Below are positions 33,418 to 44,526 of a DNA stretch of 64,000 nucleotides, one piece after another; within the stretch, counting starts at the first letter, position 1, and each line of letters starts with the position of its first letter. Source of the DNA: Alitta virens (Eukaryota > Annelida > Polychaeta > Phyllodocida > Nereididae); assembly GCA_932294295.1 (NCBI GenBank), contig OW028576.1, positions 26,233,227 through 26,297,226 of the forward strand, written 5' to 3'. The notes under the pieces are model-generated. The model made no database searches. It was not told where the DNA came from and worked only from the letters and a program-made list of their open reading frames with translations. A program made the position numbers and the translations under genes.

Positions 33418-33667
33418 AAAGTAAATTTCCATCGTGTAGTAAAATTGTTGAGACTTTTCTTTTTTTGATGAAATTGGTCAGTTTTTCCCCAATACTTGAA
33501 GAATCCACATCTTGTTGATTTAGCTGTACATGAATATTTCTAGCGCAAATAGGGCTCTCCTCTGACTGGCATTGTACCACATCCATGTGCACCTCTTGTC
33601 TCTGCGAGCCACAAATGAAATAAATTCTGTGTACATGCCCTAACAAGGATTCATTGCAGACCATCAT
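33365..33667 (-). pseudogene. 5' fragment of the SF3 gene (duplicate)
   Basis: The fragment shares about 50 codons with the N-terminal part of the 29716-31503 gene, then is cut at 33418, where sequence leaves the duplication. Upstream it has about 33 more codons (MMVCNESLLGHVHRIYF), which the full-length copy lacks. It probably preserves the original start and 5' region of that gene. Confidence 0.6.
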
Positions 33668-35663
33668 TGATATTTTTGTGTGTTAATTTCATAACACATT
33701 ATTGAACCGCTGGGTCCCGGGGAAAGTAAGAAGTATTACTTCTGATGAAACTCTTTGGCCAAGGTTTCTCCTTCAGGAAAAGTGATTAAAGACTACACAC
33801 AATGAAATGCAGTTTGGGCAGAATTTATTTCTAATAACACAAAAATAAATGCGCGCACAAAACATAAGCAAACAGTTCGATATACAAAGTGATACATATA
33901 TAAAACTTAAGTAAAGTTTTAAGGCTACATTATAAAGTTTAAGTCACTGCAGTTCACCAAGCAAAGTTGTTTCGATTAAGGTGCTGGAAGGATTGGAGGG
34001 GGTAAAAGTTGTCCTGACGTAAATAAACGTGTTGCTGCTGCTGCGAACGAAGCGATGCAGAGATGGGCAGGGGACGCCAATTAAGCAGATTAGCGGGTAG
34101 ATTAGCTGGGAGCGCTGGAGTAGGTCTCTAAACATTAACAATCCAGAAATGATACGTTGACAACATCATAAACGCGAAGGATCCGACCTTATAACGTGTC
34201 TCTTATTCTCAATCCCATAACTCTTCTTCTTCCAGACGAAATCCCAATTCAGACACACTGACATCTGGATTGTCTTTGTATATCTCCTCTGTCTCCCTTA
34301 ATCGGCATACCACTTCATTCTTATTGATTGCTTCCAAGCTTGACAAGAATCCTGACCATACATTTGGACCTGCGCGTTTCACGTGACACACAAGTTCAAA
34401 ACATGTTTTCATGGATACATTTTCTGTTGATGAAATATCAATAATCCAATTTTCTTTAACCACACCTTTTCTGATTAAAGTATAACACAATTGTTTCAGG
34501 CATGGTGTAAGTTGTTCCATCAGGTATGTCATGTTCAGCCGCAAACATTCCTTGTGGAACTTTTCCAGGCAGTATGGCTTTTCCAAACATTTTTTAAAAT
34601 CCGCCAAGCTTATGTCTTCATTTTTTGCAATAATATGAGCAGTTTCAGACAATCGCTCAAAAATGTGTCGCTGGCCTATGGCTGACAGACTTGACAGAAG
34701 CTCCTCCCAAGCATTATTTCCTCTACGCATCAACATATATAGTAGATCGTCAGTTGGTTGCCTCTGTGGTTGTAACAGAAATCTTACTGTATTTTCATCG
34801 ACAAGTTTCCTCTCAAAAACTGCAAATAACAATGGAACTAAGTTGATCTCACATAAGTAAGGGTAATTGAATAGCACACTTTTCTTTTGTAGTTTATCCA
34901 TGGTGTCAGAATGCACACAGAGGGTGTATTACAGTAAATTTACTGTCAAATACTAATGATATTTGTCCCTGTATTGTCAGCTCACACACGGGCACTCTGA
35001 CAATATGTTGCTCGCTATGTTTATCAGTCTTTTATACGCATTAAATGTAAAAGGGCGCCACCTACCAGTGGTGATTATTTATTTCTATTATGACGCTGAT
35101 ATGTCAGCAACTCAGATTACATCATATACAAGAACCTGTTTTTTCCCACAAAAGAACACTTGTGTGATGCTTTTTTCCAAGAGTATAACAACCCAAAAGA
35201 ACCAGTTTAAACCATTATTTCATTCTGGTATAAACCTATATTTTATGCAAACTTGTGTCAACCGAGAAGGCCACTATAGCATTCATAGCTTGTGATTTTT
35301 CAGCCCTGTCACTCACAAAATGTCTCTATTAATAAAACTATGTCAAGGAATATATCACATATGCCTCATAGGACATTCAAAACTTACCATTTACACCATT
35401 TAGTCAGTGAACTGGCACCGGTATGCCAGAGTGGTCGGTGCCCCCTTACAATCAAACATATTTTTATTAGATTGCATCCAATTACAATGCATTAAAAGAC
35501 TTTGTTTGAAGCTACTACCTTAAAACATCTCCTTACAAGATATCCAAGGCAGACAATTTTTTTACATGCTTCTGGTTTCTACCACCAAATATAGATAATT
35601 AATCTTAACCTAGTGAGCCTCTACATACCCACTGAGGTTCTGATGAGGCGTTAAACAATAACA
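33418..35663. repeat. direct duplication, unit 2
   Basis: The second copy includes 33570-33949, which is absent from unit 1. That extra stretch probably contains the promoter and true 5' end of the SF3 gene. The unit ends at about 35663 inside the gene at 35605-36000, cutting off its C-terminus. A (GCT)-type run with GATGCAGAGATGGGCAGGG is shared with unit 1. Confidence 0.85.
34209..34916 (-). CDS. tandem CARD-like (death-fold) protein, copy B
   Basis: The 235-codon frame starts MHSDTMDKLQKKSVLFNYPY. It matches copy A across its length, including both death-fold segments (MRRGNNAWEELLSSL and VKRAGPNVWSGFLSSL). Differences cluster in the first module (residues about 55-75 and 95-115). Both copies stay open despite substitutions, unlike most neighbouring genes, which could mean recent duplication or retained function. 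Confidence 0.65.
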   Translation of the reverse strand: MHSDTMDKLQKKSVLFNYPYLCEINLVPLLFAVFERKLVDENTVRFLLQPQRQPTDDLLYMLMRRGNNAWEELLSSLSAIGQRHIFERLSETAHIIAKNEDISLADFKKCLEKPYCLEKFHKECLRLNMTYLMEQLTPCLKQLCYTLIRKGVVKENWIIDISSTENVSMKTCFELVCHVKRAGPNVWSGFLSSLEAINKNEVVCRLRETEEIYKDNPDVSVSELGFRLEEEELWD

Positions 35664-36000
35664 CTGACATATCGTAGAGTTCATTCTCTATAGGACACCG
35701 ACAAAGGATGAATAAATCGACGTCTTCATATCCCTTTGTTATTCCTTCCAGGTAACAAGGATAACCACCAGATATTATGGTGTGATAAGTTGTATTTTGT
35801 GTGTTCGTTATTTCATTTAGCCTACCATAGAAACTCAAGATTTTTTCAAACCTTTGTTTCTCCTTCTGGTGTTGAATAACAACAGGTACGAATTTTTGTC
35901 TCCTTCCATGACAGATGATTCGCTCCAAGAAATCTTGCCATGTTTCATCACCCTGTGTATGCTCTCCATGTAAAACTTTAAAAAATGACGTTAAATCCAT
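35605..36000 (-). pseudogene. nucleotidyltransferase-like gene, C-terminus cut by duplication
   Basis: The frame begins MDLTSFFKVLHGEHTQGDETW. A GGYPCYLEGITKGYEDVDLF segment has the G-G ... D-x-D spacing of nucleotidyltransferase-fold enzymes. After about 112 residues, at 35663, sequence changes to the duplication unit, so the last ~19 codons are foreign and most of the protein is missing. Upstream (36080-36120) is a C-rich stretch. The family assignment is tentative. Confidence 0.45.
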
Positions 36001-36163
36001 TATTCAATGTAATAAGGAACAAGTCTTAATCCAACAGTTGACCAGACTTATGATAATTTTTGTCTCATCCTCTTTCCCTTATATGCAGTGTGTAAACTCC
36101 TCCCCCTATCCCCTCCCCCTTTCACAGCAAGCCATGTATGCTATAGTGTGTTGAAAAACCCAT

Positions 36164-37762
36164 TCACATTTCTTCCTCTCCAGGATAGTCCATTTTATGT
36201 AATTTGAGTTTTTTTGAAAAGTTGGCAAAGCCATGAGCTGCCATGTAAACAGGACCTTTACATCTGCGTGAATGCTTGCAAGACAATTTTTTATGAGAAC
36301 TATCATAATTTGGGTCACTTTCACAACTGAGTTTTCTCTTTCTGAATATAGCCATAGTCTTTGCGTTTTTATATTTGTGACTAACCAGTGATTGGTCTTC
36401 ATTTATTGCGACTTTGTCTGTATTCAAATGTTTCTGGCAGAATGCACCAGATTGTGCGAAGTTTTGTCTGCTTATCTGTAGTTTTTTCAAAACAGGAATG
36501 AGTTTTGTCTCATAAAATCTCATTTGCGCTTTTTTTGTCATATTTTTAGTTCCTTCTTTCCAACATAAAAGTTCGCATAATGCTGAAACGTGGGATGCTA
36601 ATAACCCATTAGATTGTACTTCCAATTGTGAACTCATGTTTACCAATGCTATATCAATCAGTGCCACATTGTTGTCTTGCAATAATTTACTCCCAATTTT
36701 ACATATGACGGGTAAAACTTGTGATCCCCTAACGGCACTACAATTAAAACATCTATCGTATACTTGCATTTCATTTTTTTCGTATATGGGATTTAAGCAT
36801 TTCATTCTATGTTTGAGATCGCTTGTGCTAAATTGACTCTTATATTTATGGTATGTACTTCTATTATACAAAAAATCGTTTTCAGAACAAAATTTGCATG
36901 AACAATGTAATGCGTTCATGATGTCTGGATATTTCTTAGTGTTCGAATTTCCCTCCATAACATGATTAGAAGAGTAGCCCACAATATATTTATGAGTTTT
37001 GAATTGTGATTTAGACAATAGTGGGAAAACATCGCTTTTAAGAGCTTTCTTTTTAAAGGTAACTTCATTACGAACGGCAGATATTATGCTGTCAACAGTT
37101 ATAGCGTTATTATTTTCCTCGTCTGGTACCATGCGAGGTATAACTCTCGTTTCTTGATTCCGGCACCTGTACCAAGCAGCCATAGAACGTAAATTAACAG
37201 CTAGTTCGGGTAACCCTCTTGGCATATTAATGTTAACTGTACAAGTTTCATCAGATGCACGATAATGAGCAAGATAGGAATTACCCATATCCACGAGTTT
37301 GTACCTCGCTATGGTTGCCTTTGTGTCACATTTGCTAACTTCTTGGAGAAAACTGTTGACCAATGACTTATTGGCTTTATTTTCTACATTAATACTCCCA
37401 GTTAGTGACATAAGTCGGGAGGCATTCTCTATCATCAACACACAACTGAATACCTTGATTTTATCGAAAAGTACAATTGCTGTGTTAATATTACAAGAAG
37501 TTTTGTCATCTTTTGGTATCTGTCTCCAAATATTTTCTTCTTCATCATATCCTATTCGACCTGTGGTTTGATAGAAGCTGCCCGACAGCATTCTTTGAGC
37601 ATATTCGAGTCGCACATCTTTCCTTTGTAGATTTTGTCCTGCATTTAGCTCAATGGGCGACCAGTGCCATTGTCCGTTTGATGTTATTTTCACAATATTA
37701 CGCCTCGTTTGTTCAGCATCATTGGCACTGAATACTTCTTGAAGAGTCTTTTCTAAATCCAT
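36164..37762 (-). CDS. cysteine-rich protein, unknown
   Basis: The frame extends to 37834, but the ATG at 37762 (MDLEKTLQEVFSANDAEQ) gives a better start, about 532 codons. Two zinc-finger-like cysteine groups lie in the middle (ALHCSCKFCSEND and YDRCFNCSAVRG) with nearby histidines (FCQKH), and the C-terminus is basic (RKRKLSCES, KKLSCKHSRRCK). Cysteine-rich proteins of this size, such as the UL32 family, take part in herpesvirus packaging, but no specific match can be claimed. Its ATG overlaps that of the opposite gene in a CATG at 37760-37763. Confidence 0.65.
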   Translation of the reverse strand: MDLEKTLQEVFSANDAEQTRRNIVKITSNGQWHWSPIELNAGQNLQRKDVRLEYAQRMLSGSFYQTTGRIGYDEEENIWRQIPKDDKTSCNINTAIVLFDKIKVFSCVLMIENASRLMSLTGSINVENKANKSLVNSFLQEVSKCDTKATIARYKLVDMGNSYLAHYRASDETCTVNINMPRGLPELAVNLRSMAAWYRCRNQETRVIPRMVPDEENNNAITVDSIISAVRNEVTFKKKALKSDVFPLLSKSQFKTHKYIVGYSSNHVMEGNSNTKKYPDIMNALHCSCKFCSENDFLYNRSTYHKYKSQFSTSDLKHRMKCLNPIYEKNEMQVYDRCFNCSAVRGSQVLPVICKIGSKLLQDNNVALIDIALVNMSSQLEVQSNGLLASHVSALCELLCWKEGTKNMTKKAQMRFYETKLIPVLKKLQISRQNFAQSGAFCQKHLNTDKVAINEDQSLVSHKYKNAKTMAIFRKRKLSCESDPNYDSSHKKLSCKHSRRCKGPVYMAAHGFANFSKKLKLHKMDYPGEEEM

Positions 37763-40700
37763 GCCATTTAAAAAAACACCACTTTCAACTTCTTCTGGAA
37801 AAAAAGACACCGATATGATCAGTACGATTGTCAAGTCAACTGTGAGACAGTCAGAACTTGGATGGTCTTATTATGGTCGCCTAGACATTGCCCCACAAGA
37901 AATGTGGTGGAATGATTGGGCTCGAGGAAACATGCACGATGTCTGCTCAAAAATAAATGTTGTCTGGAACCCAATCAATCTCATTACCTCAGGTGTGGTC
38001 ATGGTCAATTTCAACATAACAAAAGTAGAATACAATGTAATTGTCCCAAAACACCCTTTATTCTATGGTGTACGCATAGTGTATGTGCAAGACGGTGATT
38101 CGTCAAATAACATGATGTCGCATGAAAACATAGCTTATTATAAAGCCGACCCAAATTGTTATAGTGACCTTCCAATTCACCTCACATCATGGATAACGGG
38201 TTTATTGGGTTTACATCATGATGTAGCCATCTGGAATGATCTTTTAGAAACTGAAGAGCATTTCCAATGGTTGAATGAAATGAAAGGAGCAAAACTAGTT
38301 GACCAGTCATCATTCTGGGATGTATTTGTCACTTCTTATTCAACCCACGTAAACACCAGCGAAACTATGCAAAATGCCTACAAACTGGCCGTGACCGATA
38401 CAATGAAATTGAAGAAAGGATCAGATTTAAATGTGGTTCTCAATGAGTTTCAAAGGAAAATAATTACCGCTAAAAGGGATTTCTCTGCGATGCTAGAACT
38501 GCTTAATAATGAGTCAATAGGTAACATTGATGGTGTAAGAGCATTAAAACATGCTAGAAAGATTTTCACAGAATTTCCACCCAAGCTTTCCAGTGAAACA
38601 AGTGAAATAAGTTTTTGGAGAGTGGTACTAAATTTGTGGAACAAATATCAATCCACTTCGCAAAATGCTGAGAAAATAATAGTGCAGCTACCTGACAATA
38701 ATTTCAACTATAAACAAGCATGTATTAGGTGTCATGGCCTTTTAAAAGAGCAATTTACGAACTCGGATTTGGGTGCATTATCAACAATTGTGTCGAAGTT
38801 ACACGTTGTGCCTGATGAAACAGTAATAAATTACAATAAATGCACAATTAAAAACAGAGACCTTAAAACCATACTCGCTGTGTACATGGCCAACAAGAAA
38901 TTAGAAGAGTCAATGGAACGGAAACGAATAGAAAAGGCAAAAGCATTTTGGGAAGGGAAAATATTGCAATGAAATTGGCCCCAATTGTTAAATCTTGCAG
39001 AATATCACAAAATGGTTACAACAGTAAAGCAATACTCAAACATTTCTCTGGAAGAACTAATTGAAAAACAGTTAATGTATGAGGAGAAAGGAGGATTCGT
39101 GTATAGGAAAGAAATGGGATATCAATCCTTAGTCAGAAATGACCTATCAATCGATTTTTATATAGAAAAACTGACCAAATATATGACAGATACAAACCAA
39201 ACCATGGAAAAAAATCTATGCTTTCACATTGAACAGTTATTTACAGATTTAGATTACTGGACTGTCAACGAGTGGATTTTAAAAGTTAGAAATGAACTAG
39301 ATGCTCTGATATCCATGTTCATTTTGCTTGATGAAACAGGAATAAAAAAATTAGAGAAGTTCACTTTTGTGGAGGTTTGGCCTTGTAAAATTGAGTCTGG
39401 GCCTAAAACGGGCTATCAAAAAGATGTGGATGACTATGTTTTGTCGTTGTCCAATTTCAATAAAGTCTATCTAAAAAAATGGCCATACTTTGTGGAGGAT
39501 TTTACAACTGAATATAAACAAAATAAAATATTTAATGAATTAATGAAGAAACTTAACATTAAGTGGTTAAAGAATGTTGTTGAAACATACCGAAATGGAC
39601 AAAACAAAATTCTGATGGTTGAGAAAAAGTATAAAGACACCATGGATGGGCTTGCATCCCAGTTTGAACACATAAAAACATTGACCGGGATATTCCAGCT
39701 TGTAGTAAAATCCTGTTTTTCCAAAGAAAATACAATGAAACAACAAAAATGTTTTTGGAATCTTATTGACAGGGAGTTTGTAGACAAAAAGCCAGGTATA
39801 TTTCTAACATTGAGCAAGTTAACAAACAGAGAAACCATTTTATCCAATATTTTGCTAAACAAATGGGATGTAACCTTACAGGAAGATGAATTGTTATCAG
39901 ATAAAATTGTCGATGGGGCATTTTACATTTTGAAAAGAATGAATGAAACTACAGGAAAAGAGATAATGGACACCTTTCAAGAGAAACTTATTGAAGTTAT
40001 TGGTAATATGACGTCCAACTGGAACGATAAATTTAAAGACATTGACAGAAATGTTGATTGGAATTATGATGTAGATTTTAGGGGGGAAAATGTTCAGCAT
40101 CATGACGATGCAGGTGGTAGCGATGATGGGGATAATTGTAATGAAGTCAGTATAGAAAGTGGCATGTTTCACAAGTTACCTACAGAATTTCAGGCAGTTA
40201 TAGTCTATATAACAAGAGTTTATGGCATGGAGACCTTCAAAACGAATATTTTTAACTGGTTAGTAGATGGTAAATGCAGGTGAAGAGTGTGTGGCCACCT
40301 AGATCCAAAAAAAGCCGCTACAAGTCACGCTCTCACAAAGGGTATTCTCGAAATCGGTGTTTCAGACCAAGCATCTAGATTTTTTGGATTTGTGACCACA
40401 CTTTTGCTTACTTTGGTGGATATACATTGGATAGCACAAGATTCGTTTACATGTGATATTAACAATTTAGCTGAAAAGTTGCTTTGCCTGGTGATGTCTC
40501 ACATGGACTTGTATTGTGTAGTCGCTCCAAAAATAGAGGGAATTCAAAATCACTATGCATCTTCTTTGATAAAATTGGACTTGTTAGAAGCTGTGTAGTA
40601 TCCATCCAATCAAAACTTATATAGTGCTTTACATTCCTTTCTTCTGCCCAAAAATGCAGCAAATTCTATAGAAGTGACTGGCTTCCTGCTTAAAAAGTGT

Positions 40701-41732
40701 TTCAAAACGGTCGATATAAAGTTCATCGAAATGTGCCTGTCTGGGAAAATGTGGGAGGAGTTTACACAATTGTGGGAATCATGGAAATTGATGTGGAATA
40801 CTCCAGGAAGGAACCTTATAATTTCTAGAAGTAATAATGAATTATTGCATTGGTCTGATGACATAACCGAATACACTTTTGCCCCTCTACTATATGAAGC
40901 AAACGATGAAATTAAAACATTTATTTCAAAATACGATAACAACAGAAATGTGAAAGTATTGTTTAAAACCCCAGCATTGTATATGCCTAGTTTTCCATCC
41001 ATTTTTGAAGAAGTAGACATACACGGCGAATTAGAAAATTTAACAGATAAAATGGGTGGTTTATACATAGACGATGAATTTGAAGATCATTATATATATA
41101 ATGGCCCAGCCTACCAGAAGATTTATGAAGTAATTCAGTATGCACGCATGTATTATCTAAGCAAATATCAGTCAGAAAATGATTTCAAAAATTATTATAT
41201 ACGAAATTTGATAATCTCAGTTGATAGTATGCTTAGAGAAAGAGAAGAAAAGGAGACTGACAACCTGGCGGACATTATTTCTGTCCTGACAGATGGCGGG
41301 GAAATTGAAAACGGCAGTCATTCATCCATTAAAAGTGACAGTGATGACAATGATGACAATTGTGACTTAACAAGCAACATTGAAAGTGAAAACGACACCC
41401 ATCCATCTGGTGAAAATGACGATTTAACAAGTGCCAGGGAAATTCAAATCAACAGCAGTGCATCTTTGGAAAATGACAATGAGGTCAAGTTTGATGTAAC
41501 AGAGGATGGGAAGACTGGTGACGATGATGAGCATGACAATGATGAAGCTAGTCAATCTTGGCAAACCACAGAAGAGGGTGATGGAAAACATGTTACATCA
41601 CAAAACGTTACAGACGATATATTGCCAATCGAAAAGGAACCACAGAAATATAAAGCTAACACCAAAAATCTGGAGCGCCATTTGCGTTCCCTTCTTCAGA
41701 TGACACGGATATTTAAAAAATGGCGAAAATAG
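37761..41732 (+). pseudogene. 1324-codon gene with three in-frame stops
   Basis: One frame runs from 37761 (or ATG 37815, MISTIVKSTVRQSELG) to 41732 with no frame change and only three stops: TGA 38970-38972, TGA 40281-40283 and TAG 40596-40598. The protein would be large, helical and Lys/Asn/Glu-rich, with an acidic stretch near 40080-40160 and a Ser/Asp/Glu-rich C-terminal region (41300-41580) typical of viral tegument or phosphoproteins. No family is recognised. Its size is near that of a herpesvirus major capsid protein, but the acidic low-complexity tail argues against that. The end overlaps the next gene by 13 bases. Confidence 0.6.
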
Positions 41733-43043
41733 AAACATTGGTGAAGGATGTCTGTTATACTATTATCGATCTAAAGACAGATATCGTGTATGAGTGTGGT
41801 TTATACAGGCCTTGCAACCAACCGATGTACAACAATCTAATTGAAAACAATCCCTTCCAATATGGAACTAAGGCATGGTTAAATTTATTCCAAACACCTG
41901 GATTGCTAATTGTATTTGATAAAATTTTAGACGCGATGAACCTATCACTCGTTATACGGGGTGAAGATGTGGTTTGTAATGCCAAATGCGTACACGCTCT
42001 GAGAATTTGCAGTTACTTCTTACAAACAACAATAGTGTCGCAATTTGATGTGGACAATCCGATGTCCCCTCTATTCCAAAGCGGTTTCCTTTTGATGAAT
42101 GTTATTAAAGCTTTATTCACGAAAGACGTGATAGGGGGACGAAAAATCAATCAGTTAGAAAAAAGATTAACTAAAATGATAGATGAAACACATTCCAGAC
42201 ACTACACACTGCAGAGCAAATACAGGTTTAGATTCGTCTATTCGTTCTACACCAATGTTAAAAAAGGCATCAACAAAACCATCAATGACTTAATCACTGA
42301 ACGATGGCAGAATGCATTGGCAGATGTTTTCAGAAACATCGGGCCAGACACAAATTACGCTCGCCGAGTTGCTGTTCATAAATCGATCTTACACCAGTGT
42401 ACTAAATTGACTGCCGCGCAATTGTTAAATTTCAACAAACTCTTGTGTGAATGTACAGAGAAATATGATGACCTAAAGTTGTGTGCAGACAATATTTATC
42501 TCATGTCAAGTGTTAGTTCAATGGGTCGTAGTCGTTTATATGTGAAACTAATTGAGGTTAACCCACATAACTGTAAATGTTTCGCCAAATGCGTTGGACC
42601 CATAGGGGCGACCAACTTGGAGGAGAGGGTATGGCAATCTTTTGAGCTACACTGTGGTATTATGGTATGCGGTGCTTGTCGTCTGGCACCCAATGTTGAG
42701 AATACTGCCGCAAATAAACCTAGGAAATGTTATTCCTCAACTACACCCGAAATGATAACTTGCGCCGTTGATGGTTGCAGCACATATAAAAGTGTACGTT
42801 AGTTGTATCAGATGCAAGAATCTCAAAAGATGGCCGAATTCATACAAGATATTCACATAGAGTATATACCACAAACGCTTTAAATCTATTTTACGCATTA
42901 AGTGGTAAGAAAAAGGAGGGTCCTCAGGGTCGCATCTACGGTGTGTGTTATGATGGGAAGAGGACTTGTACTAAAAGATTTGCATCGAAGGACCGTCTAC
43001 CAACTGATACAACACACTGGACACGTTGTAGAGAGTTAAAGAA
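41720..43043 (+). pseudogene. cysteine-rich packaging-type protein, frame change
   Basis: The first frame (MAKIETLVKDVCYTIIDLK) runs to a TAG at 42800-42802. A second frame then stays open from about 42803 to 43043. Cysteine pairs occur near the N-terminus (ECGLYRPCNQPM), in the middle (HNCKCFAKC), and in CGIMVCGACRL followed by CYSSTTPEMITCAVDGCS just before the break, with more in the second frame (VCYDGKRTC). This cysteine layout suggests zinc binding and recalls the UL32 family of packaging proteins (tentative). The tail overlaps the start of the next gene. Confidence 0.5.
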
Positions 43044-43319
43044 ATGAATGAGGAATATGGTGCAAAGTCTTCATTATCATTAAACCCGCAAAGTCAAGAC
43101 ATTACCTGTTTACGTCTTTGGTTCCAGAAAAACTCGAAGTTTGATGAAACATCTATGTGCAAAGGATGTAAAATAGCTGCTTTGTGCACACATTTAGACC
43201 AAGAACTGTATAATCAGCTAGTACGAGGTAGCACTCTGTTTCAAAAGGTATTAAATCGTGTCTATAAATTATTTCATTTAAGACAATGGTTGGGTACACC
43301 ATCAGCATGGATGTGGTAA
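43044..43319 (+). CDS. small cysteine-containing protein
   Basis: The 91-codon frame starts MNEEYGAKSSLSLNPQSQ and has MCKGCKIAALCTH, a CxxC-x5-CxH group that could bind zinc. It starts 1 base after the stop of the gene before it and ends 13 bases before the next, a tight plus-strand run. Function is unknown; a small terminase- or capsid-associated factor is possible. Confidence 0.5.
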   Translation: MNEEYGAKSSLSLNPQSQDITCLRLWFQKNSKFDETSMCKGCKIAALCTHLDQELYNQLVRGSTLFQKVLNRVYKLFHLRQWLGTPSAWMW

Positions 43320-43332
43320 ATAAAAGGAGAAA

Positions 43333-43836
43333 ATGTCAAATTTGATATTTGTGCCAAAAACGGTTGGAAATAATTCATACCTGGGTTCTTTCGAAGTACC
43401 TTTAGAATGGAGGGTAAATCGTAATATAGGAATACAAAAGAAAGAAAAAAGCTTGATCTGCGTTGTGAAAGGGGCGAAACTCGCTCCTCAGGATTTAGAT
43501 GCATTGCAACTATTCGATACCTATTATAATGCTGGAAATTCTAAACTTGTTTTTGAGGAAAATAAGCTTATTCTTTACATAGAGGAAATGACATTACCGT
43601 TAGAACTTACTGATGCAGATATTTATCATTTATTGAGCAACTGCTACAAGACCCTAGCATCAAGAGGAACTGATTACAGTGATGATACCTACAATCTTTA
43701 TTTTGAAAGCAACTTCGTACTAACAAAGATGCGTCTTGAAGACAAAGATGTGTTGCACAGTGTCGAGTATGAAAATGACCTACCAATCGCTGAAAAGTAT
43801 GAACTGGCTCCAGATGTGTTTGTAAGACAAACCTAA
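43333..43836 (+). CDS. unknown 167-residue protein
   Basis: The intact frame starts MSNLIFVPKTVGNNSYLG after an AAAAGGAGAAA-type leader. It is acidic and beta-rich in appearance, with no signal peptide, cysteine cluster or membrane segment. It is the third gene in a tight rightward run leading to the terminase. The family is not recognised. Confidence 0.55.
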   Translation: MSNLIFVPKTVGNNSYLGSFEVPLEWRVNRNIGIQKKEKSLICVVKGAKLAPQDLDALQLFDTYYNAGNSKLVFEENKLILYIEEMTLPLELTDADIYHLLSNCYKTLASRGTDYSDDTYNLYFESNFVLTKMRLEDKDVLHSVEYENDLPIAEKYELAPDVFVRQT

Positions 43837-43983
43837 ATCGGAAATGTGTGTGTTATTGTAGGTAACAAGTTATTTTAATGACCGAAACATAATATTATAG
43901 AGTGAGAGAAATAAGTGCTGGTAATAACACAGAGTCAACCCATGTGTCTCATTGTTATGTACTTTTTTTATTGATAAAGCAAT

Positions 43984-44526
43984 TTATAATGGTAATAAAT
44001 TAATGATGTTCGAGTCTTCTTCTTCATACAAATATTCAATGGCCTGCAGTAAAATTGAAATGTCCATCAATTCCGATTCATCTTTCTTGGATGATGAGTA
44101 TAACTTTTCTCGGAAGCTGTTACAAAAAGACTTTAAGACCTTCATGAAATATTTGTCAGTTAAAATTTCTTTCTCAGGCTCAAATATGAACACGGTTTTG
44201 GGTATGCGACTAGAATGTCCATGCAGTCTTATTTTAAATGGATAAACTTCTTCTGAATCAGAAAAGATGTTCAAGCGGGGAATAGCCGCATTTTTTAAAG
44301 CTATTACAATATGAGCCCAAACGGAGTCAATGGCTACAGCTCGTACATCATCTTGGTGATAACTAAATTGATTAACTCTAATGAATGTATCTTTCCCATC
44401 AATCATAGGACATAGGTCATCTAGTATGCTGGCAGGTCTTTTAAGCTCAAGCTCATTTTGTATTTGGTCTTCAGTTGCATTGGGTTGCAAACTGTACATA
44501 ACCTTGCACTTCTTCTTACAACCCAT
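43984..44526 (-). CDS. protein with N-terminal MGC lipidation signal
   Basis: The intact 180-codon frame starts MGCKKKCKVMYSLQPN. Gly2 followed by Cys3 and a lysine cluster is a classic myristoylation plus palmitoylation signal, so the protein is probably held on the inner face of membranes. The rest is mixed with a helical C-terminus. Herpesviruses have small acylated tegument proteins used in envelopment (UL11 type); this one is longer and the link is inference. Its start is 9 bases from the terminase ATG on the other strand. Confidence 0.6.
   Translation of the reverse strand: MGCKKKCKVMYSLQPNATEDQIQNELELKRPASILDDLCPMIDGKDTFIRVNQFSYHQDDVRAVAIDSVWAHIVIALKNAAIPRLNIFSDSEEVYPFKIRLHGHSSRIPKTVFIFEPEKEILTDKYFMKVLKSFCNSFREKLYSSSKKDESELMDISILLQAIEYLYEEEDSNIINLLPL

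Noticed and set aside
18014..41732. Alternative genetic code (TGA read as Trp) to explain in-frame stops
   Set aside because: TAA and TAG occur in frame as well, frame changes are also present, and Trp is normally coded by TGG throughout.
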